Assembly (NCBI GenBank): GCA_900759445.1
Contig: CAAEVH010000055.1
Location: forward strand, 62,001-126,000
Length of the DNA stretch: 64,000 nucleotides
Origin: an uncultured Raoultella sp.
Lineage (GTDB): Bacteria; Pseudomonadota; Gammaproteobacteria; Enterobacterales; Enterobacteriaceae
Reading direction: 5' to 3'
This document shows, one piece after another, positions 20,943 through 29,767 of the stretch (the first letter of the stretch is position 1; each line of letters opens with the position of its first letter). Under the pieces are notes generated by a model. The model saw only the letters and a program-made list of their open reading frames with translations. It was not told where the DNA came from and ran no database searches. The position numbers were made by a program, and so were the translations under genes.

Positions 20943-22430
20943 TTACAAATAGCGGGCTTCCAGGTGAGCGCGGAAATAACGGCTGCTGAGCGGCTCTCCG
21001 GTGGCCTGGGTAATAAGCTGTTCAGTGGTAAAACGGCTGCCATGCTGCCAGATATTCTGACGTAACCAGTCAAACAGGGCACCAAACTCACCTTGCGCAA
21101 TAGACTGCTCTAAATCAGGCAATGCGCGGTTAGCGGCACTGAATAACTGCGCCGCATACATGGCGCCTAAAGTATAGGAAGGGAAGTAGCCAAAGCCGCC
21201 ATCGGTCCAGTGAATATCCTGCATACAACCGTTACGATAGTTACCGATGGTTGACAGCCCAAGCCAGGACTGCATTTTCTCATTCCACAATGCCGGGATA
21301 TCATCTACTTCAATATCGCCATTAATGAGCGCGCGTTCGATTTCATAACGCAGGATAACGTGAGCAGGATAGCTCACCTCGTCGGCATCAACACGGATAA
21401 AACCGGGTTTAACCTGCTGGTTCCAGGCGATGAAATTGCTTTCTTCAAACGCAGCCTGATCGCCAAAGTGGCGCGTCACAGCAGGAATTAACCGCGTCAG
21501 AAATGCTTTACTGCGCCCCAGTTGCATCTCAAAGAACAGACTCTGGGACTCATGAATGGCGGTTGAGCGTGCCAGGGCGATAGGTTGCCCTGACCAACTG
21601 TGCGGCAGATTTTGCTCATAGCGGGCGTGACCGGTTTCATGGATCACGCCAAACAGCGCGCTAAGTAATTCGTTTTCATCATAGCGGGTGGTGATACGCA
21701 CATCTTCAGGTACGCCACCACAGAAGGGGTGCGCACTGATATCCAGTCGACCAGCAGTAAAATCGAATCCCAACTGCGCCATCGTTTCAAGGCCTAACTC
21801 TCGCTGGATTGCGGTTGGGAAAGGACCAACCGGGGCGATGAGCGACTGCTGAGACTGCTTTGCCGCCACCTTGTTGAGCAGATCCGGTAACCAGCTCTTA
21901 ACGTCTGCAAACAGGACATCCAATTGGGCACTGGTCATCCCTGGTTCGAAAATGTCCAGTAGCGCGTCATACGGCGAACAGCCTGTGGCTTCGGCTCGCA
22001 GCCGGGCTTCTTCACGACTGTGCTTCACGACCTCTTTCAGGTTTTCGGAAAATCCCTCCCAGTCATTCGCTGGTCGCTGGCTGCGCCAGGCATGCTCACA
22101 GCGGCTACCCGCGAGTGATTTCGCTTCTACCAACGATTCAGGTAGTAAGGATGCCTGATGATGCAGTCGCGACATTTCGCGCAGGTTGGCTTGCTCAACA
22201 TCGTTAAGGTCCTCCTGTTGGGCTGCGGCGATCCACGTTGCCACCTTCGGGTCGGTTAACAACTGGTGCTCAAGCACGCTCAGCTCGGCCAGCGCTTCGC
22301 CGCGAGCTTTGCTGCCGCCAGATGGCATCATGGTAAACATGTCCCAACTGGCGATTGCCGAGAGGTGGGAGAAGCGAGAGAGCCGCTGGAACGTGCGGGT
22401 GAGCTGATGGTAATTATCATTGTTACTCAT
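20943..22430 (-). CDS. Thermostable-type carboxypeptidase (peptidase M32, Taq family)
   Basis: A 495-residue cytoplasmic zinc carboxypeptidase. The zinc motif HETGH starts at residue 264, and the third ligand Glu is in STAIHESQSLFFE about 30 residues later, as in M32. Other family signatures are WDMFTMMP near the N-terminus, DEVSYPAHVILRYEIE, and the ending DWLRQNIWQHGSRF. Length is normal. It is absent from E. coli K-12 at this locus and is the first gene of the accessory block between asr and ynfM. Physiological substrate unknown. Confidence 0.93.
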   Translation of the reverse strand: MSNNDNYHQLTRTFQRLSRFSHLSAIASWDMFTMMPSGGSKARGEALAELSVLEHQLLTDPKVATWIAAAQQEDLNDVEQANLREMSRLHHQASLLPESLVEAKSLAGSRCEHAWRSQRPANDWEGFSENLKEVVKHSREEARLRAEATGCSPYDALLDIFEPGMTSAQLDVLFADVKSWLPDLLNKVAAKQSQQSLIAPVGPFPTAIQRELGLETMAQLGFDFTAGRLDISAHPFCGGVPEDVRITTRYDENELLSALFGVIHETGHARYEQNLPHSWSGQPIALARSTAIHESQSLFFEMQLGRSKAFLTRLIPAVTRHFGDQAAFEESNFIAWNQQVKPGFIRVDADEVSYPAHVILRYEIERALINGDIEVDDIPALWNEKMQSWLGLSTIGNYRNGCMQDIHWTDGGFGYFPSYTLGAMYAAQLFSAANRALPDLEQSIAQGEFGALFDWLRQNIWQHGSRFTTEQLITQATGEPLSSRYFRAHLEARYL

Positions 22431-22476
22431 TTTTTGTTCTCGTACTGTTTAGGTGTGATGAGAAGTTTACCGTGAT

Positions 22477-23103
22477 TCATTCACTTTTCATAAACACACC
22501 TTTGTACCCGACTTTGCGTAACAGCTTTTTATAGCGAAAAGCCAGTAGCACGAGAAAACAGAGGGCATAAATAATGGGGAGCGGTGATAACACTTTTACC
22601 GACCACAGATAATGCAGCGGAAGCAAAACGGCCGCCAGGTAGACGTAGTTGTGCAACGTTTGCCAGCGTTTGCCCATTTTACGCTGCGCGGCTTGCGTGG
22701 AGGTCAGCGTCAGCAGGAATAAGATTATCCAACCAGTCATGCCCAACGTTAGCCATGGGCGTGAAACCAGTTCACGTCCCAATAATCCCAGATTTTGTAT
22801 ACCCAACTCCAGCAGCGCATAGCTGGTCATATGCAGCGTGGCCCATGCAAAACACCATAACCCTAATAATCGACGGGTGCGATACAACAACGGCTGCTTT
22901 GCGTAGCGGGCAAGCGGTGACACCAGCAGGGTAGCAAGCAGAAACTTCAGCGCGGTGATGCCCGTAAAGTGCTGGATATCTTTACCCGGGTCGGCCCCCA
23001 ACTCACCACGCTGCGCGGCCCAGAAGAGCCATAGCAGGGGTAATAAACCGGCGAGATGCAGCAGTACTTTCAGGCCGGTTATCTGTTTTGCGGTTAACCT
23101 CAC
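22477..23103 (-). CDS. msrQ: Heme-binding membrane subunit MsrQ
   Basis: A 208-residue, six-helix b-type cytochrome of the ferric-reductase-like family that feeds electrons to MsrP for repair of oxidised periplasmic methionine. Likely heme His residues are in [20 protein letters not shown] and [19 protein letters not shown]. It abuts msrP: the msrP stop ends at 23104 and msrQ starts at 23103. Confidence 0.96.
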   Translation of the reverse strand: MRLTAKQITGLKVLLHLAGLLPLLWLFWAAQRGELGADPGKDIQHFTGITALKFLLATLLVSPLARYAKQPLLYRTRRLLGLWCFAWATLHMTSYALLELGIQNLGLLGRELVSRPWLTLGMTGWIILFLLTLTSTQAAQRKMGKRWQTLHNYVYLAAVLLPLHYLWSVKVLSPLPIIYALCFLVLLAFRYKKLLRKVGYKGVFMKSE

Positions 23104-24108
23104 TTAAAAATACTCCCGTAGATCCATGCCCTGATATAAAGAAGCCACCTCATCGGCATAACCATTAAAAGGCAACGTGGGCTGTCGCTGTACATCGAGA
23201 ATGCCACCCGAACCGATAAAACGCTCTGTGGCCTGAGACCAGCGGGGGTGATCGACTTGCGGATTGACGTTGGCGTAAAAACCGTATTCGTTAGGTGCCG
23301 ACATATTCCAGGTCGTCGGCGGCTGTTCACGCGTCAGCTTAATACTGACTATCGATTTAATGCCCTTGAAGCCGTACTTCCAGGGTACGGTCAGGCGTAT
23401 TGGCGCTCCGTTTTGCGGCGGCAACGCTTTGCCATACACGCCCACGGTCAGAAGGGTAAGCGGGTGCATGGCCTCATCCAGACGTAAACCTTCAACATAG
23501 GGATACTTCAACCCGCCACCAATGAAGCGATCTTTCTGGCCGGGCATTTCATCAGGCGCGTAGCGTGTTTCAAAGGCGACGTATTTGGCGTGGCTGGTGG
23601 GCTCAACCAGCGCCAATAATTTATGCAAAGGAAAGCCGACCCACGGTACAACCATCGACCACGCCTCAACGCAACGCATCCGGTAAATACGTTCTTCTAA
23701 TGGAAAACGAGTCGTCAGCGCATCATGATCCAACGTTAAAGGTTTGTTCACTTCACCGCTGATGGTTAATGTCCAGGGATCGGTTTTCAGGCTACCGGCA
23801 TTCGCGGCAGGATCGGCTTTATCCAGACCAAATTCGTAGAAATTGTTGTAGCCCGTTACCTTGTCTTCCGGCGTCAAGGGGAGATTGTTTTGCCAGATCT
23901 CGGGTTTTGTGAACTCAAGCGGTTTGCCCGCTGGTGCAGACGGGCGATCGTTGCCTTTAAACCAATTCAGCAGACCGGCCTGTGTCGGGGAAGAGAACGA
24001 AGCCGCCGCCGCACCTATCCCAAGAGCTTTGAGGATCTGTCGTCGTTGCATAAAAAAAACGGACTCGGCGGTAACATCAGCTTCCCGAAGTGGATGTTTT
24101 TTCTGCAT
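23104..24108 (-). CDS. msrP: Periplasmic methionine sulfoxide reductase catalytic subunit MsrP
   Basis: A 334-residue molybdopterin enzyme exported by Tat: the N-terminal region has [18 protein letters not shown]. The molybdenum ligand Cys is in [14 protein letters not shown], and [15 protein letters not shown] is conserved. The length equals E. coli MsrP. It repairs Met-O in envelope proteins after hypochlorous or other oxidative stress. It is divergent from a two-component gene pair, a layout like E. coli msrPQ/hprRS but with non-orthologous regulators. Confidence 0.96.
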   Translation of the reverse strand: MQKKHPLREADVTAESVFFMQRRQILKALGIGAAAASFSSPTQAGLLNWFKGNDRPSAPAGKPLEFTKPEIWQNNLPLTPEDKVTGYNNFYEFGLDKADPAANAGSLKTDPWTLTISGEVNKPLTLDHDALTTRFPLEERIYRMRCVEAWSMVVPWVGFPLHKLLALVEPTSHAKYVAFETRYAPDEMPGQKDRFIGGGLKYPYVEGLRLDEAMHPLTLLTVGVYGKALPPQNGAPIRLTVPWKYGFKGIKSIVSIKLTREQPPTTWNMSAPNEYGFYANVNPQVDHPRWSQATERFIGSGGILDVQRQPTLPFNGYADEVASLYQGMDLREYF

Positions 24109-24192
24109 AACTTTTCCTTTTTATTTTCATGTTAAGGAAAACAACTCGACGTTTCCCTGTTGAAGCCTGACCTATCTATAACGACATACTGG

Positions 24193-24202
24193 ACGCATGC
24201 GT
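24193..24202. promoter_or_regulatory. Palindrome between msrP and the response regulator
   Basis: ACGCATGCGT is a perfect 10-base palindrome inside a longer imperfect ATAC...GTAT arrangement, roughly midway between the divergent msrP and response-regulator starts. It is a candidate operator only. Confidence 0.35.
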
Positions 24203-24297
24203 ATCCCTGATTCCTCACGAAAAGTTAAAAATTTTGTGATAACTTCCGCCCCTTGCCTGAGGTAAGCTTTCAGCATGACGAGAGGGGGATGACACTG

Positions 24298-25020
24298 ATG
24301 GCAGGCGCGAAAAAGATATTTTTGGTGGAAGATGACAGCGATATTGCCTCACTTTTGCAACTTAGCCTGAAGGATGAGGGGTACGAAATTATTCATGAGG
24401 CTGATGGGGCACGTGCGGTCGAGCGACTGGAGAAGCACGTCTGGGATGCCGTTATCCTCGATTTAATGCTGCCGGGCGTGGACGGTCTGGAAATTTGTCG
24501 TCGCATTCGGCAAATGAGTTTCTATCTACCTGTCATTATTATCAGCGCTCGCACCAGTGAGACTCACCGCGTACTGGGGCTGGAAATGGGCGCTGATGAT
24601 TATTTAGCCAAACCTTTCTCGGTGCTGGAATTGATGGCCCGGGTGAAGGCGTTGTTTCGCCGTCAGGAGGCGATGAGTCAGAACCTGCGTATGGAGGCGG
24701 GGATTATCACCGTCCATGGTGTGGAGATTGATCCATTAGCCCGGGAAGTCCGCCAGCAGGGTAAATCCCTCGATTTAACGCCGCGTGAATTCGATCTGCT
24801 CTATTTTTTCGCCCGCCATCCCGGGGAGGTCTTTTCGCGTCAGGCGTTGTTAGACCAGGTGTGGGGCTACCAGCACGAAGGATATGAGCATACGGTGAAC
24901 AGTCATATTAATCGCCTGCGCACCAAAATTGAAAAAGATGCTGCGGAGCCGGAAATTATTCTTACCGTGTGGGGACGGGGCTATAAGCTTGCTGCGGTTA
25001 ACGCGGAGCATCAACCATGA
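24298..25020 (+). CDS. OmpR-family response regulator
   Basis: A 240-residue regulator from the ATG at 24298, chosen because GAGGGGG lies 9 bases upstream; an earlier ATG at 24289 and an open frame from 24253 are less likely. The receiver has Asp12/Asp13, phospho-acceptor Asp55 in ILDLMLPGVDG and Lys105 in LAKPF. The winged-helix domain contains DLTPREFDLLYFFARHPGEVFSR and HTVNSHINRLRTKIE. It overlaps the kinase gene by 4 bases (ATGA). It is not HprR by sequence. Its target may be the divergent msrPQ; that is inference. Confidence 0.93.
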   Translation: MAGAKKIFLVEDDSDIASLLQLSLKDEGYEIIHEADGARAVERLEKHVWDAVILDLMLPGVDGLEICRRIRQMSFYLPVIIISARTSETHRVLGLEMGADDYLAKPFSVLELMARVKALFRRQEAMSQNLRMEAGIITVHGVEIDPLAREVRQQGKSLDLTPREFDLLYFFARHPGEVFSRQALLDQVWGYQHEGYEHTVNSHINRLRTKIEKDAAEPEIILTVWGRGYKLAAVNAEHQP

Positions 25021-26507
25021 TTTATCGATTGTCGCTGAGCCAGCGTCTGACCCTGGTCTTTACCGCTATTATGTTGATTTGCGCGGTTGCGGTCAGCGTT
25101 GTCCAGATCCGCAGTAGTAAACAGTATGGCGACGCCATGGTGCAAAGGCTCTCGCTGGAATTGGCGAGCAAGATTGTCAAAAGTGAGTCGCTCATTGATG
25201 CCAGCGGGCAGGTTAATCGGCAGACCTTAAAAGGGCTGTTTAATCACCTGATGACGCTCAACCCAAGCGTGGAGCTGTATCTGGTTTCACCGTCAGGCGA
25301 GATACTTGCTGATGCCGCTCCGCCTGGGCATATACAGCGCCAGAACATTAGCGTACAGCCGATTCAGGTTTTCCTTAATTCGGACGAGTTGCCCGTCTAT
25401 GGCAATGATCCGCGCAGCAGCCTGCAAAAGGTATTCAGCGCCGCGCCAGTTTTATTTAACGGCAAGCTGCATGGCTATTTATACATTATTCTCCAGGGCG
25501 AAGATCTCAATATATTGGCGAATGCCGCCTGGCAAAAAACGCTTTGGAACACCGTGACCGGGACGTTAATACTGGTTTTATTAGCCGGTGCAATCGCGGG
25601 GTACCTGGTGTGGAGATGGGTGACGAATCCGGTGAAAAGGCTGACCGGACAGGTGGTTAATCTGGAGCAGGACAGCATTAGCGTCATCAAACAGCTGGCG
25701 CAGAAAAAGCCCGATTTAACTCCGGCGAATGAAATTGCGTTGCTGAACAATGCATTTATTGAGTTAGCACAGAAAATTGCCCACCAGTGGGATTTATTAG
25801 CTGACAGCGATCGTCAGCGCAGAGAGTTTATCGCCAATATTTCGCACGATTTACGTACGCCGCTCACTTCACTGCTGGGGTATCTGGAAATGCTGTCGCT
25901 GAAAGCCGATACGATGACGCCGGAGGAAAACCGGCATTATCTTAGTATTGCACTGCGCCAGGGGCATAAGGTTCGCCATCTGTCACAACAGCTTTTTGAG
26001 CTGGCGAGACTTGAGCATGGCGGCATAAAACCACAGCGTGAACGTTTTGCTATTGGCGAGCTGATCCAGGATGTGGCGCAGAAATTTGATCTACCCGTTG
26101 CAACGCGTCATTTGCAGTTGCACCTTGACGTAATTGGTCCGTTACCGCTGGTGAATGCCGATTTATCGATGATGGAAAGAATCGTCACGAATTTGCTGGA
26201 TAACGCTATCCGTCATACGCCTGACGGGGGCGAAGTGTGGCTAAAAGTCTGGCGTGATGAAGACCGCTTGTTAGCAGAAGTGCAGGACAGCGGGCCTGGC
26301 GTCGAAGAGGCTGTTCGCGAAGTATTATTTCAGCGCCCGACGGCGTTACTACCCCGTGAGCAGCGGGCTGAGCGTGGTGGGCTGGGCTTACTGATCGTGC
26401 GCAGAATGCTCGAACTGCATGGGGGAGATATCCGCCTGATTAATTCAACGGCAGGGGCCTGTTTCCGTTTTTCGTTGCCGCTGGCGGAATCCCCACTGAG
26501 TAGCTGA
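25017..26507 (+). CDS. Sensor histidine kinase
   Basis: A 496-residue inner-membrane kinase. First helix about 11-30, periplasmic domain 31-175 with no motif I recognise, second helix 180-200, HAMP, then His277 in FIANISHDLRTPLTSLLGYLEML. The N box is NLLDNAIRHTPDGG, and the ATP-binding loops are DSGPGVEE and RGGLGLLIV. It is translationally coupled to the response regulator. The stimulus is unknown; the position opposite msrPQ suggests envelope oxidative stress, but sequence alone does not show it. Confidence 0.93.
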   Translation: MIYRLSLSQRLTLVFTAIMLICAVAVSVVQIRSSKQYGDAMVQRLSLELASKIVKSESLIDASGQVNRQTLKGLFNHLMTLNPSVELYLVSPSGEILADAAPPGHIQRQNISVQPIQVFLNSDELPVYGNDPRSSLQKVFSAAPVLFNGKLHGYLYIILQGEDLNILANAAWQKTLWNTVTGTLILVLLAGAIAGYLVWRWVTNPVKRLTGQVVNLEQDSISVIKQLAQKKPDLTPANEIALLNNAFIELAQKIAHQWDLLADSDRQRREFIANISHDLRTPLTSLLGYLEMLSLKADTMTPEENRHYLSIALRQGHKVRHLSQQLFELARLEHGGIKPQRERFAIGELIQDVAQKFDLPVATRHLQLHLDVIGPLPLVNADLSMMERIVTNLLDNAIRHTPDGGEVWLKVWRDEDRLLAEVQDSGPGVEEAVREVLFQRPTALLPREQRAERGGLGLLIVRRMLELHGGDIRLINSTAGACFRFSLPLAESPLSS

Positions 26508-26583
26508 TGAGAATGTTCCGCTGAAAAGAGTCTGTAACGCTATACGCGTTGTAAACCGTGGGCATTGCGTAAAAGTTGGTAGG

Positions 26584-26612
26584 TTGTCAGTGATAATGAG
26601 AATTTTTATCAT
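26584..26612 (+). promoter_or_regulatory. Promoter with Fur box upstream of the CPBP gene
   Basis: GATAATGAGAATTTTTATC (26592-26610) matches the 19-base Fur consensus GATAATGATAATCATTATC at 16 positions. It overlaps a good sigma-70 promoter: -35 TTGTCA (26584-26589), 17-base spacer, -10 TATCAT (26607-26612). Binding there would block RNA polymerase, so iron repression of the downstream gene is predicted. More TTATC/GATAA pairs follow to 26644. Confidence 0.75.
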
Positions 26613-26659
26613 ATATTGATAATTCATCAAGTTATCTTTGATAAGCGCAAGGAGATCGT

Positions 26660-27346
26660 ATGTCACAGGATGCCGACAACCTGTATATCGTCAGGACCAA
26701 AGCGGTTGCTGGCTGTTTTACCATGTTTTTGCTGATGTTTGGCCTCACGTTTATTCCGTTGTTTTTCCCCGCCAGCCAGGTTCTGCTTGCCAAAGGGCTA
26801 CTTTTTCCGCTGCTGTTTGCGCTGGAATTTGTTGTGCTGGTCCCGCTGTATTATTTCTTCTTCAGAAAAAGAGAGGGGCTGGGAAAGGGAATTTTCAACG
26901 CCAGATGGTTTGCCATTTTGTTCGTGGCGCTGCTGTTTATTCAGCTTATCCTGCCATGGTTTCTGGGCCTCAGACAAACCGAAGCGTGGGTGACCAGCCA
27001 GATATCCCTAAACAGCTACGCGCTGTGGTTATCCACTCTGACCCTGATATTTATTGCGCCAGTGTATGAAGAGATTGTTTTCAGGGGCTGTTTATTCAAT
27101 GCATTCCAGTATTGGTTCAATAATAAAACCTGGCTGTCGTCGGTGGTGGTATCGGTCATTTTTGCCATCATGCATACCCAGTATGTGGATCTGCGCACGT
27201 TGCTGATGCTGTTTCTTGTGTCGCAGGTTTTGATCATCGCCAGAATGAAAAGCAACGGCCTGCTGATGCCGGTTATACTGCATATAGCGATGAACGGGAC
27301 GGTTATAGCCCTGCAAATGGGGGCTCAGACGTTACAGCCTGGTTGA
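26660..27346 (+). CDS. CPBP-family intramembrane metalloprotease
   Basis: A 228-residue, about seven-helix membrane protein of the CPBP (CAAX protease/bacteriocin-processing, Abi) family. The active-site motifs are visible: EEIVFRGCLF (EExxxR), VIFAIMHTQ (His motif) and ILHIAMNG. Strong ribosome site AAGGAGATCGT. It has its own promoter overlapped by a Fur box, unusual for this family. It is absent from this place in E. coli K-12. Substrate unknown: bacteriocin or microcin immunity, peptide maturation and membrane-protein processing are all possible. Confidence 0.88.
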   Translation: MSQDADNLYIVRTKAVAGCFTMFLLMFGLTFIPLFFPASQVLLAKGLLFPLLFALEFVVLVPLYYFFFRKREGLGKGIFNARWFAILFVALLFIQLILPWFLGLRQTEAWVTSQISLNSYALWLSTLTLIFIAPVYEEIVFRGCLFNAFQYWFNNKTWLSSVVVSVIFAIMHTQYVDLRTLLMLFLVSQVLIIARMKSNGLLMPVILHIAMNGTVIALQMGAQTLQPG

Positions 27347-27379
27347 TGAAGGCGATGCCCGGAACCCGGGCATCGTGGA

Positions 27380-28633
27380 TTATACGTGCAGACGATGGTG
27401 CAGACGTGCACCGACCAGCAACGCCAGCACCAGCATCAGGGCGATAAATCCGCCCACGCCGTTCCAGCCGTAGCTGTGCCAGAATACGCCACCCAGCGTA
27501 CCGGCAATACTGGAACCCAGATAATAGCTGAACAGATACAGGGAAGATGCCTGGCCTTTAGCGCGTTTTGCCCGTGGTCCAATCCAACTGCTTGCCACGG
27601 AGTGCGCGGCAAAGAACCCGGCTGAAAAGAGCAGCATCCCGGCGAAGATCAGCCACAGCGACGTGAACAGGGTCATCAACAGTCCAACCAGCATCACGCC
27701 GGTTGAAAAGAGCATTACCGGACCACGTCCATAGCGGGTGGTCATCGACCCCGCTTTCGGTGAGCTCCAGGTCCCGGTCAGATAGGCCACGGACAACAGA
27801 CCGACAACCGCCTGGCTGAGTTCCCACGGCGAGAGCATCAGACGGTAGCCGATGTAATTAAACAGCGTGACAAACGACCCCATCAGTAAAAAACCTTCCG
27901 CAAACAGCAGCGGCAACCCTCTGTCGCGCCAGTGCAAACGAAAGTTGATAAACAGCGTTTTCGGTCGCAGCGACGTGGGTCTGAAATGACGAGATTCCGG
28001 CAAGATTTTCCAGAACATCAGCGCGGAGGCGAGGGCAAAACAACCGATCGCCGCCAGCGCGATACGCCAGTTAAAAAAGTCGGTAAACACGCCGCTTATT
28101 AAACGGCCACTCATACCACCAATCGAGTTACCGCTGATATATAAGCCCATTGAGAAGGCGACGAAGCTGGGATGTATTTCCTCGCTCAGATAGGTCATTC
28201 CCACTGCCGCCACGCCGCTGAGCGAAAGACCTATCAGCGCACGCATGATTAAAATACCGTGCCAGCTGGTCATCATCGTCGAAAGCAACGTACAACAGGA
28301 CGCGAGCAGTAGGGCGGTAACCATCACCGGCTTGCGGCCTATCGCATCGGAAAGTGGACCGGTAAACAGTAAACCGATCGCGAGCATCGCCGTTGAGATG
28401 GAAAGCGAAATACTGCTGCTGGCGGGAGAGACCCCAAACTCGTGCGAGAGCACTGGCAGTATGGGTTGCACACAATAGAGGAGAGCAAATGTCGCCAGTC
28501 CGGCAGAAAACAGCGCCAGCGTGACGCGCATAAATGGGGATGTTCCGCGTTTGATAAAACTATCCGGCGGGGTAACTCTCTGTTCATCAACATCGCTTGT
28601 CGGCGCGGTATCGACAGTGGTTGTACGGCTCAC
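27380..28633 (-). CDS. ynfM: MFS transporter YnfM
   Basis: A 417-residue, 12-helix major facilitator, near-identical to E. coli YnfM; reported to help arabinose/other efflux but with no firm substrate. The GTG at 28633 (AAGGA 6 bases upstream) gives the E. coli-like start VSRTTTVDTAP; the frame is open to 28654. Motif A is GPLSDAIGRKPVMVTALL. It is divergent from ynfL, a LysR regulator that may control it. Confidence 0.94.
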   Translation of the reverse strand: MSRTTTVDTAPTSDVDEQRVTPPDSFIKRGTSPFMRVTLALFSAGLATFALLYCVQPILPVLSHEFGVSPASSSISLSISTAMLAIGLLFTGPLSDAIGRKPVMVTALLLASCCTLLSTMMTSWHGILIMRALIGLSLSGVAAVGMTYLSEEIHPSFVAFSMGLYISGNSIGGMSGRLISGVFTDFFNWRIALAAIGCFALASALMFWKILPESRHFRPTSLRPKTLFINFRLHWRDRGLPLLFAEGFLLMGSFVTLFNYIGYRLMLSPWELSQAVVGLLSVAYLTGTWSSPKAGSMTTRYGRGPVMLFSTGVMLVGLLMTLFTSLWLIFAGMLLFSAGFFAAHSVASSWIGPRAKRAKGQASSLYLFSYYLGSSIAGTLGGVFWHSYGWNGVGGFIALMLVLALLVGARLHHRLHV

Positions 28634-28740
28634 TTGAAATCCTTGCTCAATCAATTACCTCTACATGACTAGCTTTAAGAGTATGAAAATCGCATTATTC
28701 TGTCTAATATATTAATAATCTCAAATGATATCTTAAAAAT

Positions 28741-29649
28741 ATGAATATCGAGCTGCGTCATCTACGTTACTTTGTTGCGGTTGCCGAAGAATTGCATTTT
28801 GGCCGGGCGGCGGCACGGCTGAATATTTCGCAACCGCCGCTGAGCCAGCAAATCCAGCTCCTCGAGCAGCAGGTCGGCGCCCGACTTCTGGCGCGCACTA
28901 ACCGCAGCGTGGCGCTGACCTCTGCCGGAAAGCAGTTTCTGGCAGACAGTCGGCAGATCCTGGGGCTGGTTAATGAGGCCGCTGCCAGGGCTGAGCGTCT
29001 GCATCTGGGAGAGGCGGGGGAATTGCGTATCGGCTTTACGTCATCGGCACCGTTTATCAAAGCGGTTTCAGATACGTTATCCCTCTTTCGCCAGAGCTAC
29101 CCCGCTGTACATATGCAAACCCGTGAAATGAACACGCGCGAGCAAATTGCCCCGCTCAATGAAGGAACGCTGGATTTGGGACTTCTGCGCAACACGCAGC
29201 TTCCGGAAACGCTGGAGCGTGAAATCATTCTGCATGAGCCGCTGATGGCGATGATCCCGCGCGCGCATCCGTTGGCGCAAAAGCCGGTGGTCACATTGGC
29301 GGAGTTGGCCAATGAGCCATTTGTCTTTTTTGATCCGCATGTGGGGACGGGGTTGTATGACGATATTCTTGGCCTCATGCGTCGCTATGGACTGAAGCCG
29401 ACTATCACTCAGGAGGTTGGTGAGGCGATGACTATCATCGGGCTGGTGGCCGCAGGATTAGGCGTTTCCATTCTTCCCGCTTCCTTTAAACGGGTGCAAT
29501 TGTATGAAATGTGTTGGATCCCGATAGCGGAAGAAGATGCCGTTTCGGAAATGTGGCTAGTGTGGCCAAAACATCATGAGCAAAGTCACGCCGCGCAACG
29601 CTTTCGCGAGCAACTGCTGGCGGCCGTTCAGGCGATTAATTTAGTTTAA
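28741..29649 (+). CDS. ynfL: LysR-type regulator YnfL
   Basis: A 302-residue LysR-family transcription factor. The N-terminal winged helix reads LRHLRYFVAVAEELHFGRAAARLNISQPPLSQQIQLLEQQVG, followed by the substrate-binding domain. An 87-base gap separates it from the divergent ynfM, the usual layout for a LysR regulator and its target. Inducer unknown. Confidence 0.94.
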   Translation: MNIELRHLRYFVAVAEELHFGRAAARLNISQPPLSQQIQLLEQQVGARLLARTNRSVALTSAGKQFLADSRQILGLVNEAAARAERLHLGEAGELRIGFTSSAPFIKAVSDTLSLFRQSYPAVHMQTREMNTREQIAPLNEGTLDLGLLRNTQLPETLEREIILHEPLMAMIPRAHPLAQKPVVTLAELANEPFVFFDPHVGTGLYDDILGLMRRYGLKPTITQEVGEAMTIIGLVAAGLGVSILPASFKRVQLYEMCWIPIAEEDAVSEMWLVWPKHHEQSHAAQRFREQLLAAVQAINLV

Positions 29650-29767
29650 AAATGGGCGAAAATGTGCAGTAAATCACAAGGCTAAGTAAAAAGTTGACGG
29701 AAGCCATTGAAGTGCTTCACCATAGCCCGCAGATTATTTCGGAGCGCGAAAATAAAGGGAGTAAGTG

